A stretch of 64,000 bases of DNA from Pyxicephalus adspersus (taxonomy: Eukaryota; Chordata; Amphibia; Anura; Pyxicephalidae), in NCBI RefSeq assembly GCF_032062135.1, contig NC_092858.1:163825664-163889663 (forward strand), written 5' to 3'. Under the pieces are notes generated by a model, which saw nothing but the letters and a program-made list of their open reading frames with translations, was not told where the DNA came from and searched no databases. Numbering within the stretch: the stretch's first letter is position 1; each line of letters begins with the position of its first letter. This document shows, piece by piece, positions 1 to 9,729 of the stretch. A program made the translations under genes and the position numbers.

Positions 1-430
1 TAGAAATAAATACATAAGAATCAGAAACATAATAGATTGAAGGGAGGAATAAATCCCTTGTCTCTGCGGAATTCAGCTTTTTAATTGCCTGTTATTTGCA
101 GTAGTTTACCATGAGAGCTGTCAACACACAAGAAGCTTACCAGATATAAAAAAATAAATAACTGACACAGATATAAATTCCTCTACGAGAACACAATTCT
201 ACAGGATAAAATTACCCTAAATTACAAACTATCCAGAGCCCAAGGGAACATTAGCTACAAATAGAGGAAACCAGTTTTCATCATTAGTATATTGTGTATT
301 ATAAAATAGTATATTGAGTATTAAATGCTATACAATGTACTGTGCATGAGTATTTAACATTAGAAAATGTAGGGCCTTGTATAATAGAAATCAGTATTTA
401 CCATTACAGCCGGTATGCTAAGCATTAGTA
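1..430. other. AT-rich sequence, no gene seen
   Basis: No recognised gene or repeat family. A short imperfect direct repeat (AGTATATTG followed by GTATTA-like sequence) occurs twice between about 288 and 330. Confidence 0.5.
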
Positions 431-505
431 CAGTGTTTCTCAATCTTATTAGGATAGGGGAACCCTCGAAATAACTTTCAAGTATTCAAGGAAACCCCCG
501 ATATA
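431..505 (-). mobile_element. hAT-type MITE fragment (TTTCTCAA family)
   Basis: It begins with CAGTGTTTCTCAATC and continues with 'GGGGAACCCTCGAAATAACTTTCAAG', the same end seen at 39.2, 43.6 and 46.98 kb and, reversed, at 35.4, 52.0 and 61.0 kb. CAGTGTTTCTCAACC-type ends are typical of hAT transposons. Only one end remains; the rest is missing or too decayed to align by eye. Confidence 0.6.
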
Positions 506-689
506 TTTAATATAAACAGTAGTGTTGGTTTTCAAATTCAGGTTGTCTTTATATTCTACCCGAATATGGCTGTTCGAATTCGGATAGACCCGACCCGAAA
601 AATTTGTGTGAAAAAAAAAAAAGTAATGTTAAAGTAATTTATTGAATGTGTGTGATTTGTGTAACTAACTTTTATTTTTTTACAGGTTA
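506..689. other. Unassigned stretch with poly-A
   Basis: Contains repeated CGAAT/CCCGA words near 555-600 (TTCGAATTCGG, GACCCGACCCGAAAA) and a short A-run near 611-622. It may be part of a repeat, but no family is recognised. Confidence 0.3.
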
Positions 690-753
690 TCCCACAATGA
701 CAGGATGATTCTCACGGCTGCACAGCTGTGGGAATCCTCCTGTCAGTGTGGGA
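690..753. repeat. 64-bp inverted repeat (hairpin)
   Basis: The left arm starts TCCCACAATGACAGGATGAT and the right arm ends with its near reverse complement, ATCCTCCTGTCAGTGTGGGA. The centre CACGGCTGCACAGCTGTG is itself nearly palindromic. It sits directly before a second, larger palindrome, so the two probably belong to one MITE-like unit. Confidence 0.8.
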
Positions 754-758
754 TCCCC

Positions 759-943
759 GGGCACTAGAGGTTAAATGGGGACAAGTTTCCCAATTCATCA
801 CCTCTGGTGCTCTGTGATTGACTGAGGAAAGGTAAACCCTGATGACAGCTCAAGCCTCATTAGGATTTTCCTTTCCCCAGCCAATCACAGAGCACTAGAG
901 GTGAATGAATCAGGGGACTTGCCCCATTTAGCCTCTAGTGCCC
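759..943. repeat. Large imperfect palindrome, arms about 74 bp
   Basis: The arm at 759-832 (starting GGGCACTAGAGG, ending GAGGAAAGG) is closely matched by the reverse complement of 870-943 (starting CCTTTCCCC, ending CCTCTAGTGCCC). A spacer of about 37 bp separates them. This is the shape of a foldback element or MITE. No ORF is present. A target duplication could not be set with confidence. Confidence 0.85.
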
Positions 944-1934
944 CAGGGATCTTCTCAATGAATGCGGCCTCGGTTTAAAAACCAAGAATACTGCATCCAA
1001 TCGCTTCCTTCATTTAAAAAACATTTGCTGTTCTATATCTGCAAAGCAATGCCCCTACTCTTGTCCTGACCCATCCATGCATTACTAACTACCCAGCAAG
1101 TACAAGTTTCATACACAAAAGAATAACTTTGTGGCCGCGGTGAAAAGCATTTATTTCACTTGTATTCCAGGTATGTATTTTCCAGTGTATAAGCAGCTAC
1201 AGTACAGGAATATTGAGTTCAAATCAGCAGAACAAACGTACCCCCCAAAGTGTTGGCTGGCAGGATTTGGTAAGCGTTTGAAGGGTAATACATGTAGATC
1301 TGCCCACTTACCGCTTTCATACCTATTCAACTTTGACAATTAAGCGGCAGGAGATGACCCAGTTATTCCCCTTGTTCCTGGAATAAATTTGTAAGTCAGC
1401 AAGTATAAATATACGAGAAGAATAAATCTACAACAAAAAATGTCTTGTATTGTATGAAGCAAAAGGCTAGTGTGTAACTGCCAGATGGAGGTTAGAGGGG
1501 ACGGTTCCATGGAATAAATTTAATCGCAGCAGGCGCACTAACTTCTCTGCCTAATAGTCAATTTATTTATAAACACGTCATTGTACACATCACTTCTACA
1601 GTGCAAAATGCTCTGCATGCATCACAGAAAACATAGAATCAGATATTATCAGACATTGCAGAAAAGGGAAGTTGATGAATAACTTTTTTTGCTATACATC
1701 ATCATGTCAAAGTCTTTTGTCTTTATTGAAACACAACAATGGCTGAAGATACATTGAAAGAAGGACTTTGTGTGGCTAGGTCATACAGGCAAAGTTGTAC
1801 CAGTGGTTTGTAGAAGCTACAGAATTCCTCCCCTTAGTGATTTTCTGGGGGGAATGGATAAATTACAGTGCATGAGAAGTGCTGCAGGGATTCCAGCTAT
1901 ATGTAGTTCAGGAATAGAGTAGGTCTTTGAGTGT
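944..1934. other. No gene seen
   Basis: Nothing recognisable. The short overlapping ORFs around 1131-1343 occur on both strands and match no known protein, so they look like chance. Confidence 0.5.
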
Positions 1935-2046
1935 GTGCAAAACAGAGAGAGGGAGAGCACAATTGCAAAACAGCCCCAGATGGATGAAGAAAAAAAAGAA
2001 AAAAAAGAGACCGAGAGAAAGGGAAAAACAGAGAGAGACAGAGGGC
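1935..2046. repeat. Purine-rich low-complexity tract
   Basis: The plus strand is almost all A and G (GAGAGAGGGAGAG, AAAAAAAAGAAAAAAAAGAG and similar), a simple polypurine tract. ORFs on both strands here are products of the biased composition. Confidence 0.75.
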
Positions 2047-2394
2047 CAGGTTTATTACCTCGTGGGCGGTTCATTTATAAAAGCGGTACAATGTCTTTCA
2101 TGAAAATGTATTTTACATTGTAGACCTGTAGTTCTTAAACGTAACTCAACAAAATATGTCCAATATTTAATAAATTTAATAACAAACTTTAAATAAAAAT
2201 CTGGTGGAGCAGGACGTGTCTTCAGGACCTGGGGGGACCAGCAGGATGCCGCGGGACAGCAACAAAGCAAGGTTAGTGGCGACCCGAAGTGTGACTCGGG
2301 ATTACAGAGAGACAGGTGCAAAGCAGGCACATAAAGAGATCGCAAACTTTTAGTTTATTTATACATTTATTTCAGTTGAATAAAGGATTTAGTT

Positions 2395-2812
2395 TTTATC
2401 ATCTTTAGGCTGTAAACGTTCCTATTGCATTTATATGCGTTTTTATGAACTTTTATTAGCGTTTTAAAGCTTGCCTTTAAAATGCTGGAAAACGCCTATG
2501 CCGCGGTTTCCTGCGTTTTATCTCGTTAACTGACTTGCACATCAAGTGCTAAAAAAGGTGGGAAACCGCAGGAAAACGTCCCATTGAAATCAATAGAAAC
2601 GTTTAACCGCAATTTCCCATGTTTTTGCGCTTTTTCCCGCATTAACCCAGCATTTTTTGTTATTTTTTTTTTTAACGTTGCAAGCAACATTTAAGATAAA
2701 TGTCATAAACGTGCCTCAAGGAGACGTCCTGGTGTGGATTAACCCATTGGAATGCACGGGGATTTAGGTTAAACGCTGGGGAAACAGTTCGTGTAGACTA
2801 AGCCTTATCTGT
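2395..2812. repeat. Possible MITE with many GCGTTT words
   Basis: GCGTTT/AAACGC-type words recur along about 400 bp. Two parts are inverted relative to each other: GCGGTTTCCTGCGTTTT near 2503 and AAACCGCAGGAAAACG near 2563. The block is more CpG-rich than its neighbours and ends near GTGTAGACTAAGCC. It resembles dispersed frog repeats, but no family or target duplication could be established. Confidence 0.4.
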
Positions 2813-4794
2813 AGGTACTGTTTAAATAAAGTATTTTTAATAATAAACAAAAACATTAAAAACAAAGTTTTCCACATTTGTTTTTTCAGAGCTAATATGT
2901 GTAGTGGTCCTGCCAAAATTCACAGTGAATATGAGAGAAGGAGAAAAACAATGGTGAAAGAGTAACATAGTGAGAAGAGAGAAGGGAAGACTATTTTATT
3001 AGGCTTTTATTGTAGAACTTCTAGGTACATTCTCCTACAAGAAGGCAAATACTCCTTAACATCCTTGTACGGACTTTGTATCTCAATGGGCTTCTGGAAA
3101 GTAGTGCAGCGTGCCTATTGATGACCAGCCATCAGTCAAATGGTACAAATTGCACAACACTGCAACAAATTTTATCAAAAAGGCTCCCACGATGGCCATT
3201 GATGTCAATTGTTTGGGCTCTGGCATGCTTGCATGCATCCTAGGTTGTTATAAAGAGAAGAAATATTGGGCTAGGTGGATAACAAGAAGGACATAAAGGT
3301 AATAAAAGGGACCGGAGAGTGCTGTGGTAATTCAGGTTTACATTTCCAACTGCACACATAACCTTAACACCTGTACATTCCCCTCCCTGTGCTCTATTGT
3401 TATTCTCAAAGTCACATCTAACATGTGATAGCAAGTATCATATTCCCTGTAAGTGGAAGAAGTTGGCTCAGGCAGCATTTGCAGATGTTCTAGCAGGGGG
3501 ATAATATAAAGTCAATCTAACCCCCACAACGATACAGCTTGCAGCATAAACCATAACACTCCTTTAAAAGACTTCTGCACAACCTTTCCTCTGAAAAGCC
3601 TGATATTTTCTGCTATGCCCTATAAATCCATTCAAACACAGTTCATTACTCAAGAGACCAGGGGATATTTCAGGTGAGGACCTGTCTATGAAACCATAGC
3701 CGCTTTGTGTTCTGTGCAAGCCGTTAACTTTCCACTGTTCCGATATCCCCCTGTAACGGTCGCAGGGGTACAGAATGCACCTCTTTGTGTGAAATTTATA
3801 CAAGGAGCTCTGTGCAACTTTTAAAATCTGGATGGAGGGGGGAATGAAAAGTAACTGTGTTTTCCCAAAAGGTGTAACAACATTTCATTATAATTCAGTC
3901 CCTCCTTCTCTGCTATAAAATTAGCCTTAGGTCTCCCGGGGATTGGGGACAGGGCACAAGGAATGTGAATGGAGACATTCTGGAGCCCCAATACAAAACA
4001 CTAACTGTGATAACTAAAGCAAACTTGAGGTTTAACGGTGCAGGATTTCTAAACATAATGATGGTTCTATACGTGGTGATGTGCAAAATATTTCCTTCAG
4101 GTAAAGGAAAAAAATACATAAAAATTCCTAAAGGAATATAAAGATCACTGTACCCTATGAATGTTCCCATTCATCCAGCCCATAGTATATCTATTGAATT
4201 GTAGAAAGAAGCATTTCGATCTGATTAAGAATTAGAAATATACTAGAAATAACCTCATATAGCTCTAAACAGTCTCCGATGTGGAGGTTCATTGGAATTC
4301 CTTGGTCTCTGGTTCCTCCTCAGTTGCCCTATGTAGGTCGGACACGAAAAAAAGCATATTTTAACTACCAATATTGGTAAATGGCACTGAATTTTGGAGC
4401 CAGGAAATAATTTGTAAAACTAGAACTTGCAGATTTAGCCTTTAGTATCTTTTGCTTACATACTTTGTACTAAAAGTATTCTCCTTCTCTTCTTGTTGGG
4501 GGGATGCCCAGCAGGTCAGTAGTTTAACTTTTTTCAAATTGTCTCACACACACCATAAGGAGACTTCAAATGTTTGTGACAAATCAATGCTACTGAACAC
4601 TGGAGGAAAAAAGCAAATATTTTAGGTTGTAGCCCCAAGCAACCAATCAGAACGGTTCAGGTTCTAGCTATAGATGCAATTTGATATATATGTGCTGGGG
4701 GATAGGGATTGTCAAGTGTTCCTAGGGGGTGGGGCGAACACAAGGAAGGGGCAAATGGATCATTTTTCGTAACTTCCTCTACTAATGCAAACCT
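2813..4794. other. No gene seen
   Basis: About 2 kb without a recognised repeat or coding region. A purine-rich patch lies at about 2930-2990. The short ORFs on either strand resemble no known protein. Confidence 0.5.
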
Positions 4795-4802
4795 GTTAGG
4801 TG

Positions 4803-5311
4803 CAGGGGTGTCAAACTCTGGCCCCCAATGTCCTTTTTTTGGCCCCCCAAAAGAATTCCTAAATATGAACTGCAACTGGCCGCTGCATTGAAATAAGGCC
4901 ACTCATAAGATTTATCTCCGCATTGGCTGCGTCTGGAATTTCCAGCACTCCCCCCCCAGCTGTACTTTTCCTTGCTACACCAAAGCATGGACTTGCATGG
5001 TTGGATTTTCATAGAAGAATATTGTTGTTATTATTGTTAGCCTGTGCAAAAAGGTTACCATTGAAAGGCTACAAATAGAGAAAGAGGCATAAGATTTTTT
5101 CTTAAATAAAATAAAAAAATGTGTGCCTCTTTTTCTAATACTAGCTTGTTCCAGATTGAATGTAAAGCAAAACCTCATTGTTTCTATATGAAAAGGGTTC
5201 ATATATAATGAGAAGGAAAAATGTCCTCAATTTTTTCAAAAAATTTCAAAGTTGTCCGGCAACTTCTCTAAGTTTTTAATTTTGGCCCTCTGTGTATTTG
5301 AGTTTGACACT
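4803..5311 (+). mobile_element. Non-autonomous hAT element, family 'CAGGGGTGTCAAACTC', copy A
   Basis: The left end is CAGGGGTGTCAAACTCTGG and the right end reads TTTGAGTTTGACAC, its inverse with the last bases lost. Internal words (TTTGGCCCCCC, AAAAGAATTC, TAAATATGAACTGC, AAGGAAAAATGTCCTCAATT) are shared with copy B at 46512-46924. The flanks GTTAGGTG and GTTAGTGC look like a decayed 8-bp target duplication. No transposase remains. Confidence 0.85.
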
Positions 5312-5574
5312 GTTAGTGCTTTCAAACATTAGGACAAGGCAAAAGTATTCATTAATAAAAATATAAATATGTTTACTTTTTACGATTAGAAATTAAAAAT
5401 AATTCTCTAAAACCTTCTCCAAAAAAAATAATTACAACAAAGAGATGATTGATATTGTTCTCAGCATAACTAAAGTGAATGATTGCTGTACACACACAGT
5501 GGTGAGAGAGAAAGAACATGTGGAAGGTACTGCGCTGCACCCATCCCCAATACAAAATAACAGCGGTTATAGTT

Positions 5575-5660
5575 GGTCAGTTTAGTGACCTGTCATGGTG
5601 GATCACTAAATGATGTTGGGAGACCACTATACACCTGATCACAATTGTATTGGATGTCAA
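5575..5660. repeat. Fragment of a dispersed repeat also at 27.9 kb
   Basis: GTCATGGTGGATCACTAAAT and the following GTTGGGAGACCACTATACACC match the reverse complement of about 27915-27970 (ACTAAATGACGTTTGGGGAC, CTCTGTACACG). CCATGG(T/C)GATTCACTAA-type centres with near-symmetric arms suggest a MITE. The boundaries are uncertain. Confidence 0.4.
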
Positions 5661-5899
5661 TTATCAAGCATGTTTGCTTTAAATTATCTGACGGATGAAA
5701 GATACAAAAAATTGTTACATTTACCTCACCAGAAAGACTACAAGGAGAAAGGTTTGCAATACCTGACCTTTAATGTCACAAGGATAGGAGCTGATCGCAA
5801 AACACCGTTTTGCAGCACCGTTTGCACCGTTAGCAGCAGCAAAGGAGAGCCTGGAGCCCAAATTGTGGGCAAAAGGCGAACCTAACCCTGAGGGGTTCA

Positions 5900-6560
5900 G
5901 GGGACTGGTAAAGCAAGTGTTAAAAGAATAAGAGCAGGGATTGGTGGGTTAGAAGTGGCGTGAGGTACGGTTAAAAGGGGAGGTGCAAAGTGGGAAGAAT
6001 CAATTTTAGTGAGAGGAAGGGAAGAAAAAAGTGTCCCTGCCCTCCCTCCCCTATGTTGGGTAAGGTGGGGGGTGGTGGTAGTCGGGGAATTTTGTTGTAA
6101 GACCGGGTAGCAGTTGGAAACTCCTCGGGGGCAGTCCTAAAGTGGGTGATATTAATTGTTGTTGCAGGGTACTGCCTTAGGTGTCGTGACTCTGGTAGGC
6201 CGGTGAGAGAGGCGGAACAGCAAGCTGGGGCTGCTGGTAGTTATGTTAATTTTCTCTAAGTGGTAAAAGGCAGCTGGGAACAACTAAGTGTCGGTCAAGG
6301 TTGGTTATGGAGAGGCCTCCGAGGACCTACAGCCTATTTGTTTTTTGGTAAACAAGGGTCAGGGAGGTTATTATTATTTTATGATAACATTTATAACAAT
6401 GTAATTTTTTTTATAATAATAATAAACCAAATATTGATATATACATATGGTTACGATAATTTTATTATTTAGATCTGTAATAAACAGCTGTTACAGCCTT
6501 TTTAAACTGCAAAAAGTTGGTCTGGTATTTTTTGTGGGAAGTGAAGGGGGAGTTTGGGGA
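5900..6560 (+). repeat. GT-rich dispersed repeat, copy 1
   Basis: A GT-rich plus strand ends in A/T-rich sequence with AATAAAC near 6421 and 6479. Blocks such as ATTGGTGGGTTAG, GGGTAAGGTGG and GGAGAGGCCTCCGAGGACC recur in the same order in 30880-31440. The layout (GT-rich body, then AATAAA) suggests the 3' end of a retroelement, but no coding domain is visible. Confidence 0.4.
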
Positions 6561-7605
6561 GGTTAAATAAGAGGTTGCAGTTTGGGGAAGGACCTCTGGT
6601 ATCCCTATGTCAAGGATTAAGCATATCCAGAAACACTAAAGCTTCTTAAGAAGATTTTGTAATGCATTTTGTTCAGTAAACAAATACACACAGTAGATAC
6701 ATTTGCAATAACTGCAACTTTGATCTAGCATTGGCATGCACAGCTTCTGCCCTCCCGTACACACCTCACATGAATACATGCTTGGCTATGGCCATTCTCT
6801 TTAGAATTCAAATGCTATCTCTTTAGGGGATGCACAACATGAAGGAAACAAATCAGATGTGATGCCTCGAGTCAATGAATAAAGAGTAAGTTGTATTACA
6901 ACACTCCGGTGATTTGTCAGCAGCACACAGGGTCCTTCTGTGGCTGCATATTAAAGCCCCTGGTGCAGCATTATTAGTAAAATCAGTGTGTTGTCAGGAA
7001 ACAATGTCACAATACATTCGCATCACTGCCAGAAATATGTTCTAAGCAAGAGCAAGCATCCTGCAGATGTGACTTCACAAAGCCAATACACCATGCCATA
7101 GAGCCTAGGCCTCAATAAAAAAAAAAAAAAAATGCCATGTTCCAGCGTAAAAACATGAAGCCCAGGAACCTTGGCCATCAACTTCCGAAAAACAGCTGTG
7201 AGCGGTCAAATTCTTTTATTACTCTACTGCATTTTGTTACAAAAAAAAGGGAATTTACTGAAGTCCAAAAAGCATCCTTCAGCCCCTGCATGGAACTGCT
7301 AACTACAGCATTGCTTTGAATAGGTTTTTACCACAATGCTTTCTATTGTCAATATTTTATCAAATATACAACTTGACAATATAAAATCCTTATACAAAAA
7401 CTCTGCACAAGTCTGTTTTCAGAGAACAAGTTATTCTCTCTTTTGGGTGGCTCCTTCATACCCCTCAACACACAATAAAGATGGCAGGTTAATTACAGAC
7501 ATCTCTGACCTTCCTGTGATAGGTATATAGGTTACTCTGCTCACATCAGCAAGCAAAAGTAGGTGTGACAGTGTTATACAGTAAGTCACATGTTACTCTA
7601 CAAAA
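6561..7605. other. No gene seen
   Basis: Unique-looking sequence with a short poly-A run at about 7117-7132. No family is recognised. Confidence 0.5.
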
Positions 7606-7685
7606 GGTACAAATTGCACAAACAAGGAAAAAATTTCCTTCATGATTCCAAGAGGTAATCGTTTGTTCCCTGGATCAACAGTCTA
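7606..7685 (-). mobile_element. CR1-type LINE 3' tail, distal part
   Basis: GGTACAAATTGCACAAACAA, AATTTCCTTCATGATTCCAA and GTTCCCTGGATCAACAGTC match the block at about 46150-46237 in the same order and orientation. The CR1 coding end lies on the other side of the Tc1 element at 7686-8905, also on the minus strand. This piece is therefore most simply the end of that LINE, cut off by the later insertion. Confidence 0.65.
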
Positions 7686-8905
7686 CAGTGAGGGAAAGAA
7701 GTTTTTCATCCCCTGCTGATTTTGTACGTTTGCCCACTGACAAAGAAATGACCAGTCTATAATTGTAATGGTAGGTTTATTGTAGGTGTGAGAGACAGAA
7801 TAACAACAAAAGAACCCTCAAAATCCCAGTGCTCAAAAGTCAGAGCTTGATGTACATTGTAATGAGTGAAATAAGTATTTGATCCTCTATCAACCAGTCT
7901 GGAGACTGGCTAGGTCACTCTAGGACCTTCATGTGCTTCTTCTTGAGCCACTCCTTTGTTGCCTTGGCCGTGTGTTTTGGGTCATTGTCATGCTGGAATA
8001 CTCATCCATGACCCATTTTCAATGACAGCATTCCTCCTCCTCCAAACACGGTGAGTTGATGCCAAAGAGCTCAATTTTGGTCTCATCTGACCACAACACT
8101 TTCACCCAGTTCTCTGGATCATTCAGATGTTCATTGGCAAACTTCAAACAGGCCTGTACATGTGCTGTCTTGAACAGGGGGACCTTGCGGGCTCTGCACG
8201 ATTTCAGGCCTTCACGGCACAGTGTGTTACCAATTGTTTTCTTGACGACTATGGTCCCAGCTGCCCTGAGATCATTGACAAGTTCCCCCCTATGTAGTTC
8301 TGCATCGTTCCTGTTCTCATGATCATTGCAACTTCACAAGGGAAGATCTTGCATGGAGCCCCAGACCGAGGAAGATTGACAGTTATTTTGTGTTTCTTCC
8401 ATTTGTGAATTATTGAGCCAACTTTTGTCACCTTCTCACCAAGCTGCTTGGCAATAGTTTTGTAGCCCAGTCCAGCCTTGTGTAGGTCTATAATCTTGTC
8501 CCTGACATCCTTGGACAGCTCTTTGGTCTTGGCCATGGTGGCTAGTTTGGAATCTGATTGATTGCTTCTGTGGACAGGTGTCTTATACAGGTACAGTAAC
8601 AAGCTTGGATTAGGAGTACTCCCTTACAGAGGCTGCTCCTAATCTTAGCTTGTTACCTGCATACAGGGAAGACACCTGGGAGCCTGATATCTTGCTGGTG
8701 GATAGGGGATCAAATACTTATTTCAGTCATTACAATGCACATTAAGCCCTGACTTTTGAGCACTGACTTTTGAGGGTTCTTTCGCTATTATTCTGTCTCT
8801 CACAGCTACAATAAACCTACCATTACAATTATAGACTGGTCATTTCTTTGTCAGAGGGCAAACGTACAAAATCACCAGGGGATCAAATACTTTTTTCCCT
8901 CACTG
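7686..8905 (-). mobile_element. Tc1/mariner transposon with long terminal inverted repeats
   Basis: The element is flanked by TA on both sides (7684-7685 and 8906-8907). Inverted repeats of about 200 bp (7686-7886 and 8707-8905) begin CAGTGAGGGAAAGAAGT on the left and end TTTTTTCCCTCACTG on the right. The arms share CAAAGAAATGACCAGTCTAT, AATGGTAGGTTTATTGTAG and AAATAAGTATTTGATCC. The right arm carries a small duplication of CTGACTTTTGAG. The inside holds a decayed, shortened transposase gene on the minus strand. At about 1.22 kb it is shorter than usual full-length Tc1 elements of about 1.6 kb, which fits an internal deletion. Confidence 0.95.
7895..8536 (-). pseudogene. Tc1-like transposase, deleted and disabled
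   Basis: This encoded a DDE-family transposase that would bind the element's inverted repeats and cut at TA. The likely start is the ATG at 8536, followed by [19 protein letters not shown] and a helix-turn-helix region (YKTIAKQLG, then IIHKWKKHK) in the first 50 residues or so. The frame stops at 8249, and frameshifts and stops follow. A later piece reads VLWSDETKIELFG and holds the first catalytic Asp. A deletion joins the region soon after this Asp to the segment that normally carries DNDPKHT, here degraded. The last recognisable piece is a broken PSQSP, so the final catalytic Glu is absent. It cannot be functional. Confidence 0.93.
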
Positions 8906-9600
8906 TATGTCATCTTTACTTTAAAGCTTTAAATCCCAGTTATATTCCATGTTTACTGAAAAGCATTGAGCTTTTTCTTAAAGAAATTTATGGAACTTGC
9001 TGAAACTACTTCCTGAGGGAGCTGATTCCACATTTTCCCAGACTTTACGGTGAAGATTCCGTTCCTTATCTGGGGCTTAAACTTCTTTTCCTCCAGACAC
9101 AAGGAGCGCCCCCTTGTCTAATCTTTAAGTGAATAATGGGGAAGAGAGTTCTCTATATGGACCATTTATATATTTATACAGGGTGATCATATCCCGCCTT
9201 ATACATCTCTTCTCAAGGGAGAATAGATTTAGTTCAGCTAATCTCTCCTCATAGCGGAGTTCCTCAATCCCTTTTATTAGTTTAGTTGCCCTTCTCTGCA
9301 CTCTCTCCAATTCCACAATGTCCTTTTTGTGAACTGGTTCCCAAAACTGGACTGCATATTCCAGATGTGGTCTGACCAATGCTTTGTACAGGGGCAGGAT
9401 TGTGTCTCCATCTCTGCAGTCTATTCCTCTTTTAATACAAGAAAGTATTTTACTAGCTTTAGATATTGCAGCTTGGCATTGCATGTTGTTATTAAGTCTA
9501 TGATCTACCTGAACTTCCATTTCTGACTCCCCCAAAGTGTTGGTGATGGAGAATGCATGTTGATTTTTTAGAAGTGTCAAGATTTGCATATTCATACCAG
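8906..9600 (-). pseudogene. CR1-type LINE, C-terminal end of ORF2 and start of 3' UTR
   Basis: The minus-strand frame ending at 9125 reads VQVDHRLNNNMQCQAAISKA, LYKALVRPHLEYAVQFWEP and ELERVQRRATKLIKG, the conserved region after the reverse transcriptase core in CR1-clade LINEs. After a stop/frameshift near 9125 the homology continues in another frame with KSGKMWNQLPQEVV and FFKKKLNAF, and ends at a TAA near 8945. The catalytic FADD-type core and the endonuclease are missing, as expected from 5' truncation during insertion. The 3' UTR runs into the Tc1 element and resumes at 7685. Confidence 0.92.
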
Positions 9601-9729
9601 TCCGGTTAGGTCTCCTTAGATTGCACCCATTTAGGAAAAAAAGAATGCAACAGATTGTGAAGGTACCACTATGATTACAAGTTTGGGCAATGGAAAAGGT
9701 ATTTTTAACACTTGATAAAGCCTGCAAAA

